This document shows, piece by piece, positions 46,889-57,564 of a stretch of DNA of 64,000 bases. Origin of the DNA: Sternotherus odoratus (Eukaryota > Chordata > Testudines > Kinosternidae). The notes under the pieces are model-generated. The model was not told the DNA's origin. It ran no database searches and worked only from the letters and a program-made list of their open reading frames with translations. The position numbers and the translations under genes are program-made. The stretch is from NCBI GenBank assembly GCA_032164245.1, contig JAVMKO010000002.1, positions 91,215,340 through 91,279,339 of the forward strand, read 5' to 3'. Within the stretch, counting starts at the first letter, position 1. Every line of letters starts with the position of its first letter.

Positions 46889-47112
46889 AGGACATTTAAA
46901 TGAGATATAAATGAAAAGTGTGTCAGGCCAGGGCCTTTCTTGTGAAGGTGCCAGTTGCTTTAAAAAAAAAAAAAGCAAGGAAAAAAAACAATAAAATCAA
47001 GGAGGAAATTTAAATAAGACATAAATGGGAAGTGTGGCAGCTAAAGATCTTTCTTGTGCAAGTGCCATTTGTTTCTCCCTCTCTCCCCGGTGAGAAAAAA
47101 TAATAAAATCAA
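46889..47112 (+). repeat. Imperfect tandem duplication, 114-bp period
   Basis: Copy 1 starts AGGACATTTAAATGAGATAT at 46889 and copy 2 AGGAAATTTAAATAAGACAT at 47003. Both continue with AAATG..AAGTGTG.CAG, CTTTCTTGTG.A.GTGCCA.TTG and end with ATAAAATCAA. The A-rich and TCTCCC-rich middles differ. Confidence 0.82.
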
Positions 47113-48768
47113 ATTCAGAATATTTATGTTGCAACCCAATCCTCACGGTCTTTTGACATTTGATACTTGGGCGTTGAATATTGCCATAACCCTCATGGAT
47201 TCATCGGTGTCTGACAGCTTTATAGGATTACTAGGGAGGTTTTGCAATAGTAGGATGATAATTTAAAACCAGGCCTCCTAGTGTTGTGTTTATGAATGCA
47301 AGCAGATGTGTACTCAACATTCCCATATTTAAGAAATACTTCTAGAGCCCTTCAACTTACGAAGACATTCCCAGAGAATTATACATCTACGTCACCCATT
47401 GCAAAAGATTTCCAACATTTACTCAATATCCTACCCATTTATACAAGGTAAAAGAGCCACTTTGCCAACTTAATCATATGGCTGCTACCTTGCATCTCAG
47501 ACCAGTACACAAAACATATCGTACCACTCACAAACTTTTTATAAGATATAAATGGGCATCCAACACTTCCTTACAGATCTCCTGTCTCTGTTGTATTTAT
47601 GAATTATGAAATCTCCACAATATGGGGAAGAGGGCAGATTACAGGCAAAGCAGACCACTTATCAGAAATATCATCTTACATTTCTCAGGGGACCATGGCA
47701 GCATGATGATGCACTGCTGAATCACGGATATGTCTGGTGCATTTATGAAGTTACCCTAGTAGCACTCACTCTGTAACCCTCTGTGCCTTAATCCCACAGT
47801 CTCAAAACCAGCAACTTGTCACATGACCTGAACCACTTTTGCTGTGTGAGCAGAATTCTTTGCACGAGCCTTTATCCTGGGTATTATTTCCCCTGATCTG
47901 CATGTGTTGAACAGTTGTCAGTGAGGATGATAAACATACAACCTCTGGAGAGGGGGGAAAACAGTTTGGCAATGAAACAATGCCTGTGTCAGTATCAGTT
48001 ACATAACTTCTACCAACAAGTCCCCTAATGCATCTACTTCATTACTACTACTTCAGTTTCATCAAAGCAAGCAAGATTTTGTTCCGACACTTGCAATTAT
48101 AAATTCTTTTATCAAATGTATTCTGATTTATCAGAAGCTAAACTAATACATCATTTGTTCAACACAGGGATTCCTCCAACTGCCTAATACAATATAGATA
48201 TTGTATATACCCAATACCGCATACTGTGTGGGCACATAACTATATGGAATTCAATGCTTATTCAGTATCTTAGCAAGTAATCTTTAAGGAAGTATAACAA
48301 GAAGGGTCCTTCAAAGTGAACAATCTAACCCTTCAAAGACAGTCAGCACCTGTCTTTGAGGAGAATGTCGTCTTTGATGGAAAGTTAGAAGAGAGACCAA
48401 GTATCAGAAAACGTTCCTTGTTGATGTCCTCTGCAGCTTTTGTACCTATGGCAGAGCGACAAAAAACCACAAATAAGTAAGGAGCAAATTCTGCTATCCT
48501 TGTGTTACTGTCTCAGGAAAGATAACCAAAGGAAGGTAAACAAAACATGCCAAAAATCCAAGAGGCAGACAAAATCAAGTTAATAATTAAAGGAATTTAA
48601 TAGTAAACCTGAGGAACACCACTAGTACTAGAAATTCTGCACTCAGCCCCAAAGCACTTATTTTCTGTTCCTTTCTTTCCCAGTATGGGTTATACTACTA
48701 GGTCTACATACAGTTGTATGGGAAATGAACTGGATCTGCTTTTTGTAGTTGCCTTTAAAATATGCACA
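47113..48768. other. Non-coding DNA, nothing assigned
   Basis: Unique-looking AT-rich sequence without transposon ends. Confidence 0.55.
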
Positions 48769-48770
48769 TA

Positions 48771-49111
48771 CAGTAAACCCTCGATTTAACGGACCTCGAT
48801 TTAATGGACTTCGGATGCAACGGACAAAATTTCTGAGCAAGTCTGATGCATTCCTGATCCATTTCTGGCGGGCTGGCTGCCGGCTGCAGCCCGGCTCCCG
48901 GCAGCCGGTGCCCGGGCGGGTTGGCTGACGGCTCCCGGCAGCCGGTGCCCCGGTCCCGGCAGCGGGCGGGCTGCGGAGCTGCCGCCCCGACCCTGTGGTG
49001 GGCGGGCTGCTGCTCCGACAGCTCATTTTTTTATTATTATTAAATAACGGACTTTTTGATTTAAAGGACACCCCCTCGCCCGAATTAGTCCGTTAAATGG
49101 AGGTTTTACTG
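48771..49111. mobile_element. Tigger/pogo-like MITE (341 bp)
   Basis: The left end is CAGTAAACCCTCGATTTAAC and the right end reads as the complement CAGTAAAACCTCCATTTAAC. TA occurs at both flanks (48769-48770 and 49112-49113), as for pogo/Tigger elements. A second internal repeat (CCTCGATTTAATGGACT left, GGACTTTTTGATTTAAAGG right) supports this. The core 48866-49020 is GC-rich with repeated CGGCTCCCGGCAGCCGGTGC. No transposase is encoded, and the minus-strand frame across it is an artefact. Confidence 0.88.
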
Positions 49112-49113
49112 TA

Positions 49114-50236
49114 TTTATCAGTCTTGTCCTATGTGCATAAATCTACCTTTGCAATTTCTGGAACACATTCATAAACACTGTTTAGAAGACTAGAAATGTA
49201 AAAGGATGGATAAAATGCAATCCATTTATACATGGAAACTTATTGTGTCGGTAGGTCATTCCAATGAACCCAATTTTTTTCCCACAATTAAGTCTACACT
49301 GTTATCAAGAAAATCAGTTTATTTCAAGACTGTCAACCCAGTATATAAATTTGCCTTTGTACTTGAAATGTCTTTATCAGATAAGATAGCTTTTGTTTAA
49401 ACGACTATTTTCAGCCTTTTTGCGTTGGGGTTTTTGAATATACACAGCAAAGTAACTTGAGATTTCCTACCCTGTTTTAAAACGTGTTTCTTCTGTCTGT
49501 TTGTATTTTGTAATTTCCTGTCAAATAACCTCACCATAATTAACTTTCCCTGCTCAAACCTACCTTTTAAAAAAACCTATTCTCACTTCCTAAGGATGGT
49601 AATAAAATGCTGATTACGTTCAGCTGTTATCTGCCCTCTCCCCCCCCCCCCCCTTTTCTCCCTACCCACCCCTGTTTGTCAAATCCAGCACTCAGGTTTC
49701 AACTGGTGGTGGACTGAAAGGAGCACATAACAGAGAGAGGAAGCAAATCAGACAACAGGAATCCAGATTCATTAGAGTTTACTGGGTCAATCTGCAGATG
49801 GATTAGAGCCAGACAATTAGGTAGTGCTGCTCCTGAAGTCTGGATGTGTCAGTCTCTTTCCAATACTAAGTGAACTCCACTGGGCCCACAGTAACCCACA
49901 CAGATCAGCCTGCTGCCCGTCTGTCTCCTGTGGTAGCAGTGGTGTGAGTATGCGGAGGAAAGCAAAGGGAGGGCTTATGTCCCCCAAAGAGGTGGAGGGG
50001 ACCACAGCAATGTGCTGCTTCTCTAGTTCAGTTTAAAAATTACTGAAACAGGCTGATTTATGTCTTTATTTTTGCATCATCAAATTCAGAAAACATACAA
50101 GCAACATTTGCTTTTAGGCAAATAAATATCTCTGTCCTCACTCTATGATATTTTCCACAAAGAAAATTTATGTTATGATATTTCTACCTACTCTCACAAA
50201 AGCTTTATGTGGTAACATATTAAATATGAAGGAGAT
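49114..50236. other. Non-coding DNA with poly-C tract
   Basis: A run of about 14 C at 49640-49653. No other feature is supported. The opposing frames at 49817-50036 are unrecognised. Confidence 0.5.
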
Positions 50237-50753
50237 ATGTCTCCTGTTTTCTATCCAACTCTAACTCTTCTACTTTCCCTAGCCCATCTCTTCCTATGTA
50301 CTTACCAGCCCCTCTTTCCCCAAATCTCTACCCCTCATTGTCTTCTGGCTCCTTCTCTGTACACTATCCTCAAAAACCTCAACTCCACCTGCTACTCCAG
50401 CTACTGCTCATCTCAGAGTAATTCCTCCCTTTTATCTGAAAATTCATTGTATGTGCAGTCTACCGCCCATGCATTCACTTCCTCTCCTCCAACAAACATG
50501 GTCTTGGATCCCTTCCAATCTGACTTCCATTGTTTCTGTTCTACTGAAACTACTCTCACTAAGGTCTCTCATGACCTCTTCCTGGCCAAGTGTCAGGTAC
50601 TCTACTCAATCTTCAACATTGTTGGCCTCTCTGCTGCTTTTAATACTCTTGATCATCCTCTCTTCCTTATCCTCACTGGGTTTTTGAGACACATGGCTAG
50701 TTCTCCTCCTACCTCTCTGCCCATTCTTTTATTATCTCTGTTGGTGGAGTGCT
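50237..50753 (+). pseudogene. L2-type LINE reverse transcriptase fragment
   Basis: The translation matches the order of RT motifs in L2-like LINEs. TILKNLNSTCYSSY corresponds to the PILKKP...P.NYRPISLLP region, MVLDPFQSDFHCFCSTETTL to the LDPFQSGFR..HSTETAL block, and GLSAAFNTLDHPLFL to the catalytic LDLSAAFDTVDH motif. Two positions show damage: the first motif aspartates are changed (VGLSAAFN) and the PISLLPF region is frame-shifted with stops in the alternative frame. The pyrimidine-rich codon use is typical of this LINE. The fragment stops abruptly where the MITE at 50757 begins, so the FADD region and 3' end are missing. It is inactive. Assignment to L2 rather than a relative is from memory. 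Confidence 0.75.
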
Positions 50754-50756
50754 CTC

Positions 50757-51028
50757 CGTCTACGCTTAAAGCACTGCAGCTGGGCCACTGTATCACTTCC
50801 GTATAGACACTCACTATAGCAATGGGAGTGATTCTCCCATCATTGTAGTAAATCCACCTCCCTGAGAGGCAGTAGCCAGGTCAACTGAAGAATTTTTCCA
50901 TCAACCTAGCGCTGTCTACACCGGGACTTAATTTCATCACTCAGGCGGAGGGGGGGTGGAGGTGGATTTTTCATATCCTTGCGCTTTGTAGCTGAGTCAA
51001 TATAATTTTCTAGTGTGGACCAGCCCCT
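50757..51028. mobile_element. GTCTACACT-family MITE inserted next to L2 fragment
   Basis: Starts CCGTCTACGCTTAAAGCACT, then GCAGCTGGGCCACTGTATCA, AATCCACCTCCCTGAGAGGC, AGCGCTGTCTACACCGGGAC, GGTGGATTTTTCATATCC and ends TCTAGTGTGGACCAGCCCC. This is a near full-length copy of the family also present at 44422-44702 and, as a short fragment, at 41176. Confidence 0.8.
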
Positions 51029-51356
51029 TGTTACTTTGGGAGTTTTTAAAGCCTCTGTCTGTCCTTGACACTCTGCTCCTCTCATTTTACACCCTTTCTA
51101 TGAGTAGTTCTTGACTTCTCTGCTGAGTCTTCCAATTAATGCAAACCACAGGAATGAATTTGTACTGGGATGCACCAAACTCGTTTCTTTCGGAGACTAC
51201 TAAATATTCATTATACTGAGAACAACTTTCAGTCCCCACTGAGCTGGCTGGATTAAAACTGGTGGCATGGAGGTGAAGGGCTTTGTAGTCATTAGTATTG
51301 GGGGACTGGCTGTCTCAGGACATAAGTGATAATTTATCATTTTAACTCTGTATTTG
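51029..51356. other. Non-coding DNA, nothing assigned
   Basis: No motif seen between the MITE and the CR1 scrap. Confidence 0.5.
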
Positions 51357-51460
51357 GCACTTGTGTAGCCACTTCTGGAATACTGTATCTAATTCTGGTG
51401 CCCACAGTATAATTTTTGAGGATGTTGATAAACTGGAGAGGATTCTGTTCCCAACTTTGC
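51357..51460 (+). mobile_element. CR1 ORF2 scrap
   Basis: CACTTCTGGAATACTGTATC then TAATTCTGGTGCCCACAGTA and GATGTTGATAAACTGGAGAG parallel the CR1 segment encoding LEYC.QFW.P......VDKLER. It is broken by stops. Confidence 0.65.
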
Positions 51461-52044
51461 TTGAAGTGACCTAGTATAATTTTTCATTTACCTTATTTCT
51501 ACAAGGAGGTCAATTATATTTACTCTTAGGGTAGACTTATGAGGTGTAGGTAAGTAATAACATTTGTATGTAAACTGCTCAGTAAGCAACAGAGATGAGA
51601 AGAGACAAGAATTTGCTCCCAGCTCAATGCACCTCCTCTTAGACTAAAGGGCATTTAGTCTCTCACATTTTGCCTGAGGTTATAACAAACTTCTCAGCAG
51701 AAATAAGAATGTTTTTTTAAAATTTGGGTTTGGTTTTGCGGGAGAAGGGAGAGGTGAACTCTACCAATCTATCATTACAATTGCACACGAACCCTTTGCT
51801 GAATATTGTTTTTCAGAAGTTTACTAGATTTATATTTCCTACATTTATTTCAGTCAAGAAATGCACTTCCAAAATGGATGAACACTCCATGTGGCTACTT
51901 TAAACAAGATCATCTCACTCTGTAAATAAGAAGTGGTTAAAGAAATTGACTACAGAAATCACTCACATTAATCAGCTAGATACAGCAGATTGATGTAGGG
52001 CCATTAGAGTTGTCTAAACAGTTTTGTTAACCTTTAACAAAAAT
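51461..52044. other. Non-coding DNA, nothing assigned
   Basis: AT-rich spacer before the larger CR1 copy. Confidence 0.5.
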
Positions 52045-53196
52045 GTGAAGGAACACATGGTGGACTAGTTCCTTGACTTTAGCAAAGCTTTTGATACGGT
52101 CTCCCACAATATTCTTGCCAGCAAGTTAAAGAAGTATGGGCTGGATGAATGGACCATAAGGTGGATAGAAAGGTGGCTGGATTGTCGGGCTCAACGGGTA
52201 GTGATCAATGGCTCCATGTCTAGTTGGTAGCCGGTATCGAGCAGAGTGCCCCAAGGGTCGGTCCTGGGGCCGGTTTTATTCAATATCTTCATCAGTGATC
52301 TGGAGGATGGTGTGGACTGCATCCTCAGCAAGTTTGCAGATGACACTAAACTGGAAGGAGTGATAGATATACTGGAGGGTAGGGATAGGATACAGAGGGA
52401 CCTAGACAAATTGGAGGACTGGGCCAAAAGAAATTTGATGAGGTTCAACAAGGAGAAGTGCAGAATCCCATGCACTGCTACAGACTAGGGACCAAATGGC
52501 TAGGCAGCAGTTCTGCAGAAAAGGACCTAGGGGTTACAGTGGATGAGAAGCTGGATATGAGTGAACAGTGTGCCCTTGTTGCCAAGAAGGCTAATGGCAT
52601 TTTGGGCTGTATAAGTGGGGGCATTGCCAGCAGATCGAGGGAGGTGATTGTTCCCCTCTATTTGACATTGGTGAGGCCTCATCTGGAGTACTGTGTCCAG
52701 TTTTGGGGCCCACACTATAATAAGGACGTAGAAAAATTTGAAAGAGTCCAGAGAAGGGCAACAAAAATGATTAGGGGCCTGGGGTGCATGACTTATGAGG
52801 AGAGGCTGAGAGAACTGGGATTGTTTAGTCTACAGAAGAGAAGACTGAGGGGAGATTTGATAGCTGCTTTCAACTACCTGAAAGGGGGTTCTAAAGAGGA
52901 TGGATCTAGACTTTTCTCAGTGGTAGCAGATGACCGAACAAGGAGTAATGGTCTCAAGTTGCAGTTGGGAAGGTTTAGATTGGATATTAGGAAAAACTTT
53001 TTCACTAGGAGGGTGGTGAAGCATTGGAATGGGTTACCTAGGGAGGTGGTAGAATCTCCTTCCTTAGAGGTTTTTAAGGTCAGGCTTGACAAAGCCTTGG
53101 CTGGGATGATTTAGTTGGGGGATTGGTCCTGCTTTAAGCAGGAGGTTGGACTAGATGACCTCCAGAGGTCCCTTCCAACCCTAATATTCTATGATT
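52045..53196 (+). mobile_element. 5'-truncated CR1 LINE
   Basis: The 3' half of CR1 ORF2 is followed by the 3' UTR strings GGAGGTTGGACTAGATGACC and GGTCCCTTCCAACCCTAATA, and the tail ATTCTATGATT ending at 53196. CR1 elements are 5'-truncated on insertion and carry no poly-A, which fits. The 5' breakpoint lies near 52045 but is uncertain. No target duplication is expected or seen. Confidence 0.92.
52060..53114 (+). pseudogene. CR1 ORF2 reverse transcriptase C-terminal region, broken
   Basis: This encodes the RT palm and thumb region through the C-terminus of CR1 ORF2. Visible in order: [15 protein letters not shown] (first catalytic aspartate block), [33 protein letters not shown] and [10 protein letters not shown], whose ADD is the core RT active site. 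They are followed by the C-terminal [20 protein letters not shown] and [13 protein letters not shown], and the end KALAGMI. Damage: nonsense TAG at 52066-52068, nonsense TAG at 52228-52230 (a Q or R codon in relatives), and a deletion of some 20 bp near 52465 that shifts the frame. The downstream 218 codons (52458-53114) remain uninterrupted. CR1 RT normally performs target-primed reverse transcription. This copy cannot make a full protein. Confidence 0.92.
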
Positions 53197-54047
53197 AAAT
53201 GGATAGTAGGTACATTTTTTTGTGATGTAATGCGTGCATAGTTTATCTTGTTCCTTTTAATTTTCTCAAAAGGAAAAACAAAATAAAAAATGAGTCAATC
53301 TAGGACAATTTATAGCCACATGATTCTTTCTCACAAGTTCATCTTAGGCTATACCCCGAGACAGACAATGAAGAAACGTACATGTTTACACAAGGGCAGA
53401 TAGCCTGACATGCACTGAAGCAGACGAACATTATTAGTCAGCATATAAAGCAGAAAGAATCATCAAAATGTCTGAGGAGAGAGAAATTTCAAAGGATTTC
53501 CTCTAGCGCTTTTGGTTGTATCACTGTGTTCTTTACAGCTGGTCACCACAGCATTCCAGAACAGCACTCACAACAGTAGGTGAAATGAGGCCACTGCCTG
53601 AATACCGACATGTGCTCCACTTGATCTGCCTCCTCAGGAGTGCTACCCACTGACTCAGGAGGACCAGGAACTGAGCAAACAGACCAAATAAGGTGACAGC
53701 TGCCAGTGCCACCTGCCAGGAAGGGAGAGAATGGCCTATTTAGCCCCACTGCCCACAAGCAAATGGGCAAGAAAATGCTGCTGTATTCCCCCCACTCTTC
53801 TCTGAGGAAGGGAACAGTGATCAGTGTGGTGCAAGGAAGAGTTTGGTTTAGTGTTTCTCCAGTCTACCCAAATCAGGGTGCCTCTACCAAACAGCCAAAT
53901 TTTGTTATCCCTAAAATAAGCCGTACTTTATTCTGTCAATAGTCCCACCGAAATCAGTTCTACAGTCACTTTGCATTGTATCCGTTGGACTCTTTGTTGA
54001 GTAAGGGACTATTAAACCTGAGTAGCGATAGCCTAGTCAGGCTCGGT
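53197..54047. other. Non-coding DNA, nothing assigned
   Basis: No supported repeat or gene. The opposing open frames at 53543-53942 have no recognisable domain. Confidence 0.5.
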
Positions 54048-54300
54048 ATTGCCAATCCCAACCATTCAAAACCATGAGTCAGACCCTAAGAAATATGAGA
54101 TTGACTTAAAAATAAAAAGAACCAATAAATGTTTTAAAATCTTGTTTGCTTTCTGTTTTCTTAGCACTGGGTTCATGCTTTTTTCCACAACCACTACGGC
54201 TAGAAGCTTCTTAAGTGAAAGCTGGAAGGCAACCACTTGCCTCCAGAAGCAGGGGCTTTAAGAGAAAGACCAAATTTCATGACAGTTGGCCACAGCACAG
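54048..54300 (+). repeat. Old dispersed repeat, probable
   Basis: CCAATCCCAACCATTCAAAA, ATATGAGATTGACTTAAAAA, CCACAACCACTACGGCTAGA, CCAGAAGCAGGGGCTTTAAG and AAATTTCATGACAGTTGGCC occur in the order I remember for a reptile interspersed repeat. I cannot name the family. Confidence 0.4.
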
Positions 54301-54339
54301 GCTCTGTGAAAATTGCCTTAAATGGCTCGGAGGCGTGCC

Positions 54340-54556
54340 AGAGATCATTTATAGCGCAATGCCCGTTTACACTTGCGATAATACGCTACAGGGAATACGC
54401 AATAGCTATTATTCCTCAAGGAAGGGAGGATTACCAGGAGCGGTATAACTGTGGGTTTATAGCACAATACATGCCTTGCCAGTGTGGACAGGTAGGGAGT
54501 TATAGTCCTCCTGGAGGCTTTATAGCGCTATAAAGTGCCAGTGTAACCAAGGCCTA
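54340..54556. mobile_element. MITE with AAGGCCTTGG-type terminus
   Basis: The right end GCCAGTGTAACCAAGGCCT follows TTTATAGCGCTATAAAGT, a small perfect hairpin, and GTCCTCCTGGAGGC. The left side carries TTATAGCGCAATGCCCG and TTTACACTTGCGATAAT. This resembles a turtle MITE of the GCCAGTGTA...TTACAGCGC class. The left boundary is uncertain. Confidence 0.55.
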
Positions 54557-55625
54557 AGTTACAATGGTGCAGCTCAGTTGGGGACACTGGTGTAAGTGAA
54601 AGGCATACTTGGCCTGGTGTCACGTCTCTCTATGTAAATTGCAGTTGTTGATTTGTACAGATAATAAATACTAAATCAATGCAGATTACACTATTTTACT
54701 ATTTACAACCATCTTCTGGTCAGCTATACCTTGGATTCAATTCTTCCCCACAGGTTACAAATAACTTCCAGTAATTTAAAAAGGAGTTACTCATATCCCA
54801 TGAAGAGATAACTGGGCTCCAACATATAACTTACACAACTATTTACACCTACACTGAATTTGGCCCTTGGTATCAAGGCATAAGCTGCTTCCACTATTAA
54901 TGTATGACTCTAAACAGATATCTAATATCAATTAAAATAATTAGCCATTAGGCACCTGCCTAAGCAACACAAGGAATAACAGGTACTTGAGAATTGGTTC
55001 ACTGTTACCCTCGCCTTTTCTTAATGACCTGCAGCTTTCATGGCTATCTGTTGGTTTTTAATGAAGAAAGCAATCACCTTAAAGTAGCAACTACTGAAGT
55101 CCACATAAAGCTCAGTGCTTGGATTGCAGGGATCTTGGCAGGGCCAGGTTTATATCTGTCTCCTCCCATTAACACAATGTAAACCAACTCTTGATTTGAA
55201 AGGTCGTGGGATCAGTCAGTGCGGATGAGCTTACTGTATTTGGAGCTATCAGGCAGTTACACCGAACTGGAGAAACAAGGCTTGGTTTAATAACACTGCT
55301 GGTCAGGCTTGTAGTACTATCAATGGGTCGCATAGGACAAAGACTAGGGTGCTCCTCAAACAGCAAGATTTCTGTTAACTCAAGTGATAGGTATTTTAGG
55401 GTTTATTTTTAAGCACTAGAAGAAAAAAATGGTAAGTGTGCAAATCGAAGCTAAGGCTGCATATTCCGTAGACTGTATTCCATAGTACATACAAATATTA
55501 AACTGTCATAATATCATGTATGTCTTCCGGTTTGCTTACTGGCAAAGTTTGGTCTAGACTCTCAAATTTAATCTGCAGTAAAACTCTCCTCTTTTGCAAT
55601 TACTAGTAGACAGGCTTGGTAACAC
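54557..55625. other. Non-coding DNA, nothing assigned
   Basis: No supported feature. The opposing frames at 55169-55412 are unrecognised. Confidence 0.5.
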
Positions 55626-56940
55626 AGAATCATAGAGATGTAGGGCTGAAAGGGACCTCAAAAAGTCATCAAGTCCAGCCTCTGCACTGTCGCAGGACCA
55701 AGTAGACCTAGGCCATCTTTGACAGGTGTTTGTCTAACTTGTTTTTAAAAGCTTCCAATCATAGGAACTCCATGATCCCCCTTGGAAACTTATTCCAGAA
55801 CTTAACTATCCTTACACCTCACCAATATCTAACTTATATCTCCCTTGCAGCAAATTAAGCCAGTCACTTCTTGTCCTGCTTTCATCCCTCCACATATTGG
55901 ATCATCACCCTCTTTACATCAGCCCTTCATATATTGGAAGACTATCCCTCACCCCCTCAGTCTTCTTTTCTCAAGACTAAACATGAGAGGTTTTTTTAAG
56001 CTTTTTGCATAGGTCCGGTTTTCTAAGCCTTTTATCATTTTTGTTGCTCTCCTCTGGACTCTTTCCAATTTGTTGACATCTTTCCTAAATTATGGTGCCC
56101 AGAATTGGACACAGTTCTCCAGCTGCGGCCTCACCAGTGTTGAGCGGAGCAGGACCATTACCTCCCATCTCTTACATACAACACCCTAATTAATACACCC
56201 CAGAATCTTATGAGCCTTTTTTACAACTTCAGCACATTGACAACTCGTATTCCATTTGTGGTCCACCATAAGTCCCAGATCCTTTTCAGCAGTACTACCA
56301 CCTAAGACAGTTATTCTCCATTTTGTAGTTGTGCATTTGCTTTTTCCTTCCTAAATGAAGTACTTTGCACTTGTCTTTACTGAATTTCATCTTGTTGACT
56401 TCAGAGCAATTCGTCAAGATCATTTTGAATTCTAATCCTGCCCTTCATAGACTTGGAACTCTTCTCAACTTTGTGTCATCTGCAAACTTTATATGCACAC
56501 TATTTGCTCCATTATCCAAGTCGTTAATGAAAATATTAAGTAGTATTGGACTCAGGACTGATCCCTGCACGACTCCACTAGATGCACCCTCCTAAATTTA
56601 TAGGAAACCACTGATAACTACATTTTGAGTATGACCTTTCAACCAGTTGTGTACCCACCTTAATAGTAATTTCATCTAGACCACATTTCCCTAGTTTGCT
56701 TATGAGAACATAATATGTAACTGTGTGAAACGCCTTACTAAAAATCAAGGTATATCATATCTACTGCTTCCCCACATCCACTAGGTTAGTAATCCTATCA
56801 AAGAAGGAAATTAAGTTGGTTTGGCATCATTCGTTCTTTACAAATCAATGCCATGTGCTTACAAACTGATTGTGTAATAATTTCACCAGTATCTTTCCAG
56901 GTATTGAAGTTAGGCTGACTGGTCTATGCCCAATCCAAAG
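55626..56940 (-). mobile_element. CR1 LINE, 5'-truncated, minus strand
   Basis: The 3' tail is at the left (AGAATCATAGAGATGTAGGG, the complement of CTATGATTCT), followed by the complement of the 3' UTR. Then come decayed ORF2 segments: CTCTCCTCTGGACTCTTTCC (complement of the VQRRATK.IKG region), ACACAGTTCTCCAGCTGCGGCC (LEYCV region), GTCATCTGCAAACTTTATAT (complement of the KFADDT active-site region), and AAATCAAGGTATATCATATC toward the 5' end. Compared with the copy at 52045-53196 it has many indels and stops and belongs to a different subfamily, so it is older. No open ORF2 remains. Confidence 0.9.
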
Positions 56941-57324
56941 TGCCACCAGATCTCAAAATGTACCATCAGGACCAGTTAGCCACATAAAAATATACTTTAT
57001 ACAAGTTTTGGCCATATGGATCTCTTTGCATAAATAAAAAATGTGTAGATAAAAAATTAAGCAGTGATGAAAATTAATAGTAATAACTCAATGGAAGTCC
57101 TTAATTTAGAGTGTGGTGGTACAGAGGGAAAACATATCTATCTTTAGGGTTATTTTTAATTCTCTTACCACCATCGGTCTAGTGCTCCCACTGTTCCCGG
57201 CCCTGATGGTAGAGCAATTTCAGAAAATCCATAGCACAGCCAAGATCAGAAAAAGACAGATGGAGCAACTTTACTGAGGGTCTGGTTCTGCCAACCCTAC
57301 TCACAATGGATACTCCACAGAACT
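56941..57324. other. Non-coding DNA, nothing assigned
   Basis: Spacer between CR1 and the hAT element. Confidence 0.5.
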
Positions 57325-57332
57325 GCCTACAG

Positions 57333-57556
57333 CAGCGGTTCTCAAACTTATTGAGACTGCGACCCCTTTTCCTGCGCCGCGACACCTCAGGTCCGGCGGC
57401 CGGTTGCAGCGCAACCCCTCTCCCTCCCCCCCCCCCCCCGGTCCCCGCTGTGGGTGGCTGGCCGGCTGCGCCCCGGCCCCGCCGCTGCAAGTTGCAGCGG
57501 CAGGAGCTCACAACCCCCCGGGGAGCGCTTGACGACCCCCAGTTTGAGAAACCCTG
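57333..57556. mobile_element. Miniature hAT/Charlie-like element (224 bp)
   Basis: Termini CAGCGGTTCTCAAAC and GTTTGAGAAACCCTG are inverted, and perfect 8-bp target duplications GCCTACAG lie at 57325-57332 and 57557-57564. The ends match the CAGnGGTTCTCAAACT signature of Charlie-type hATs. The core is GC-rich with a run of about 14 C and GGCCGGTTGCAGCG / CGCTGCAAGTTGCAGCG motifs. The open frames across it are artefacts. Confidence 0.93.
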
Positions 57557-57564
57557 GCCTACAG

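Noticed and set aside
48658..49071. Minus-strand open frame of 137 codons
   Set aside because: It spans the Tigger-like MITE and its GC core and has no transposase motifs.
56365..56595. Plus-strand open frame of 76 codons
   Set aside because: It is the antisense of decayed CR1 ORF2 (minus-strand element 55626-56940).
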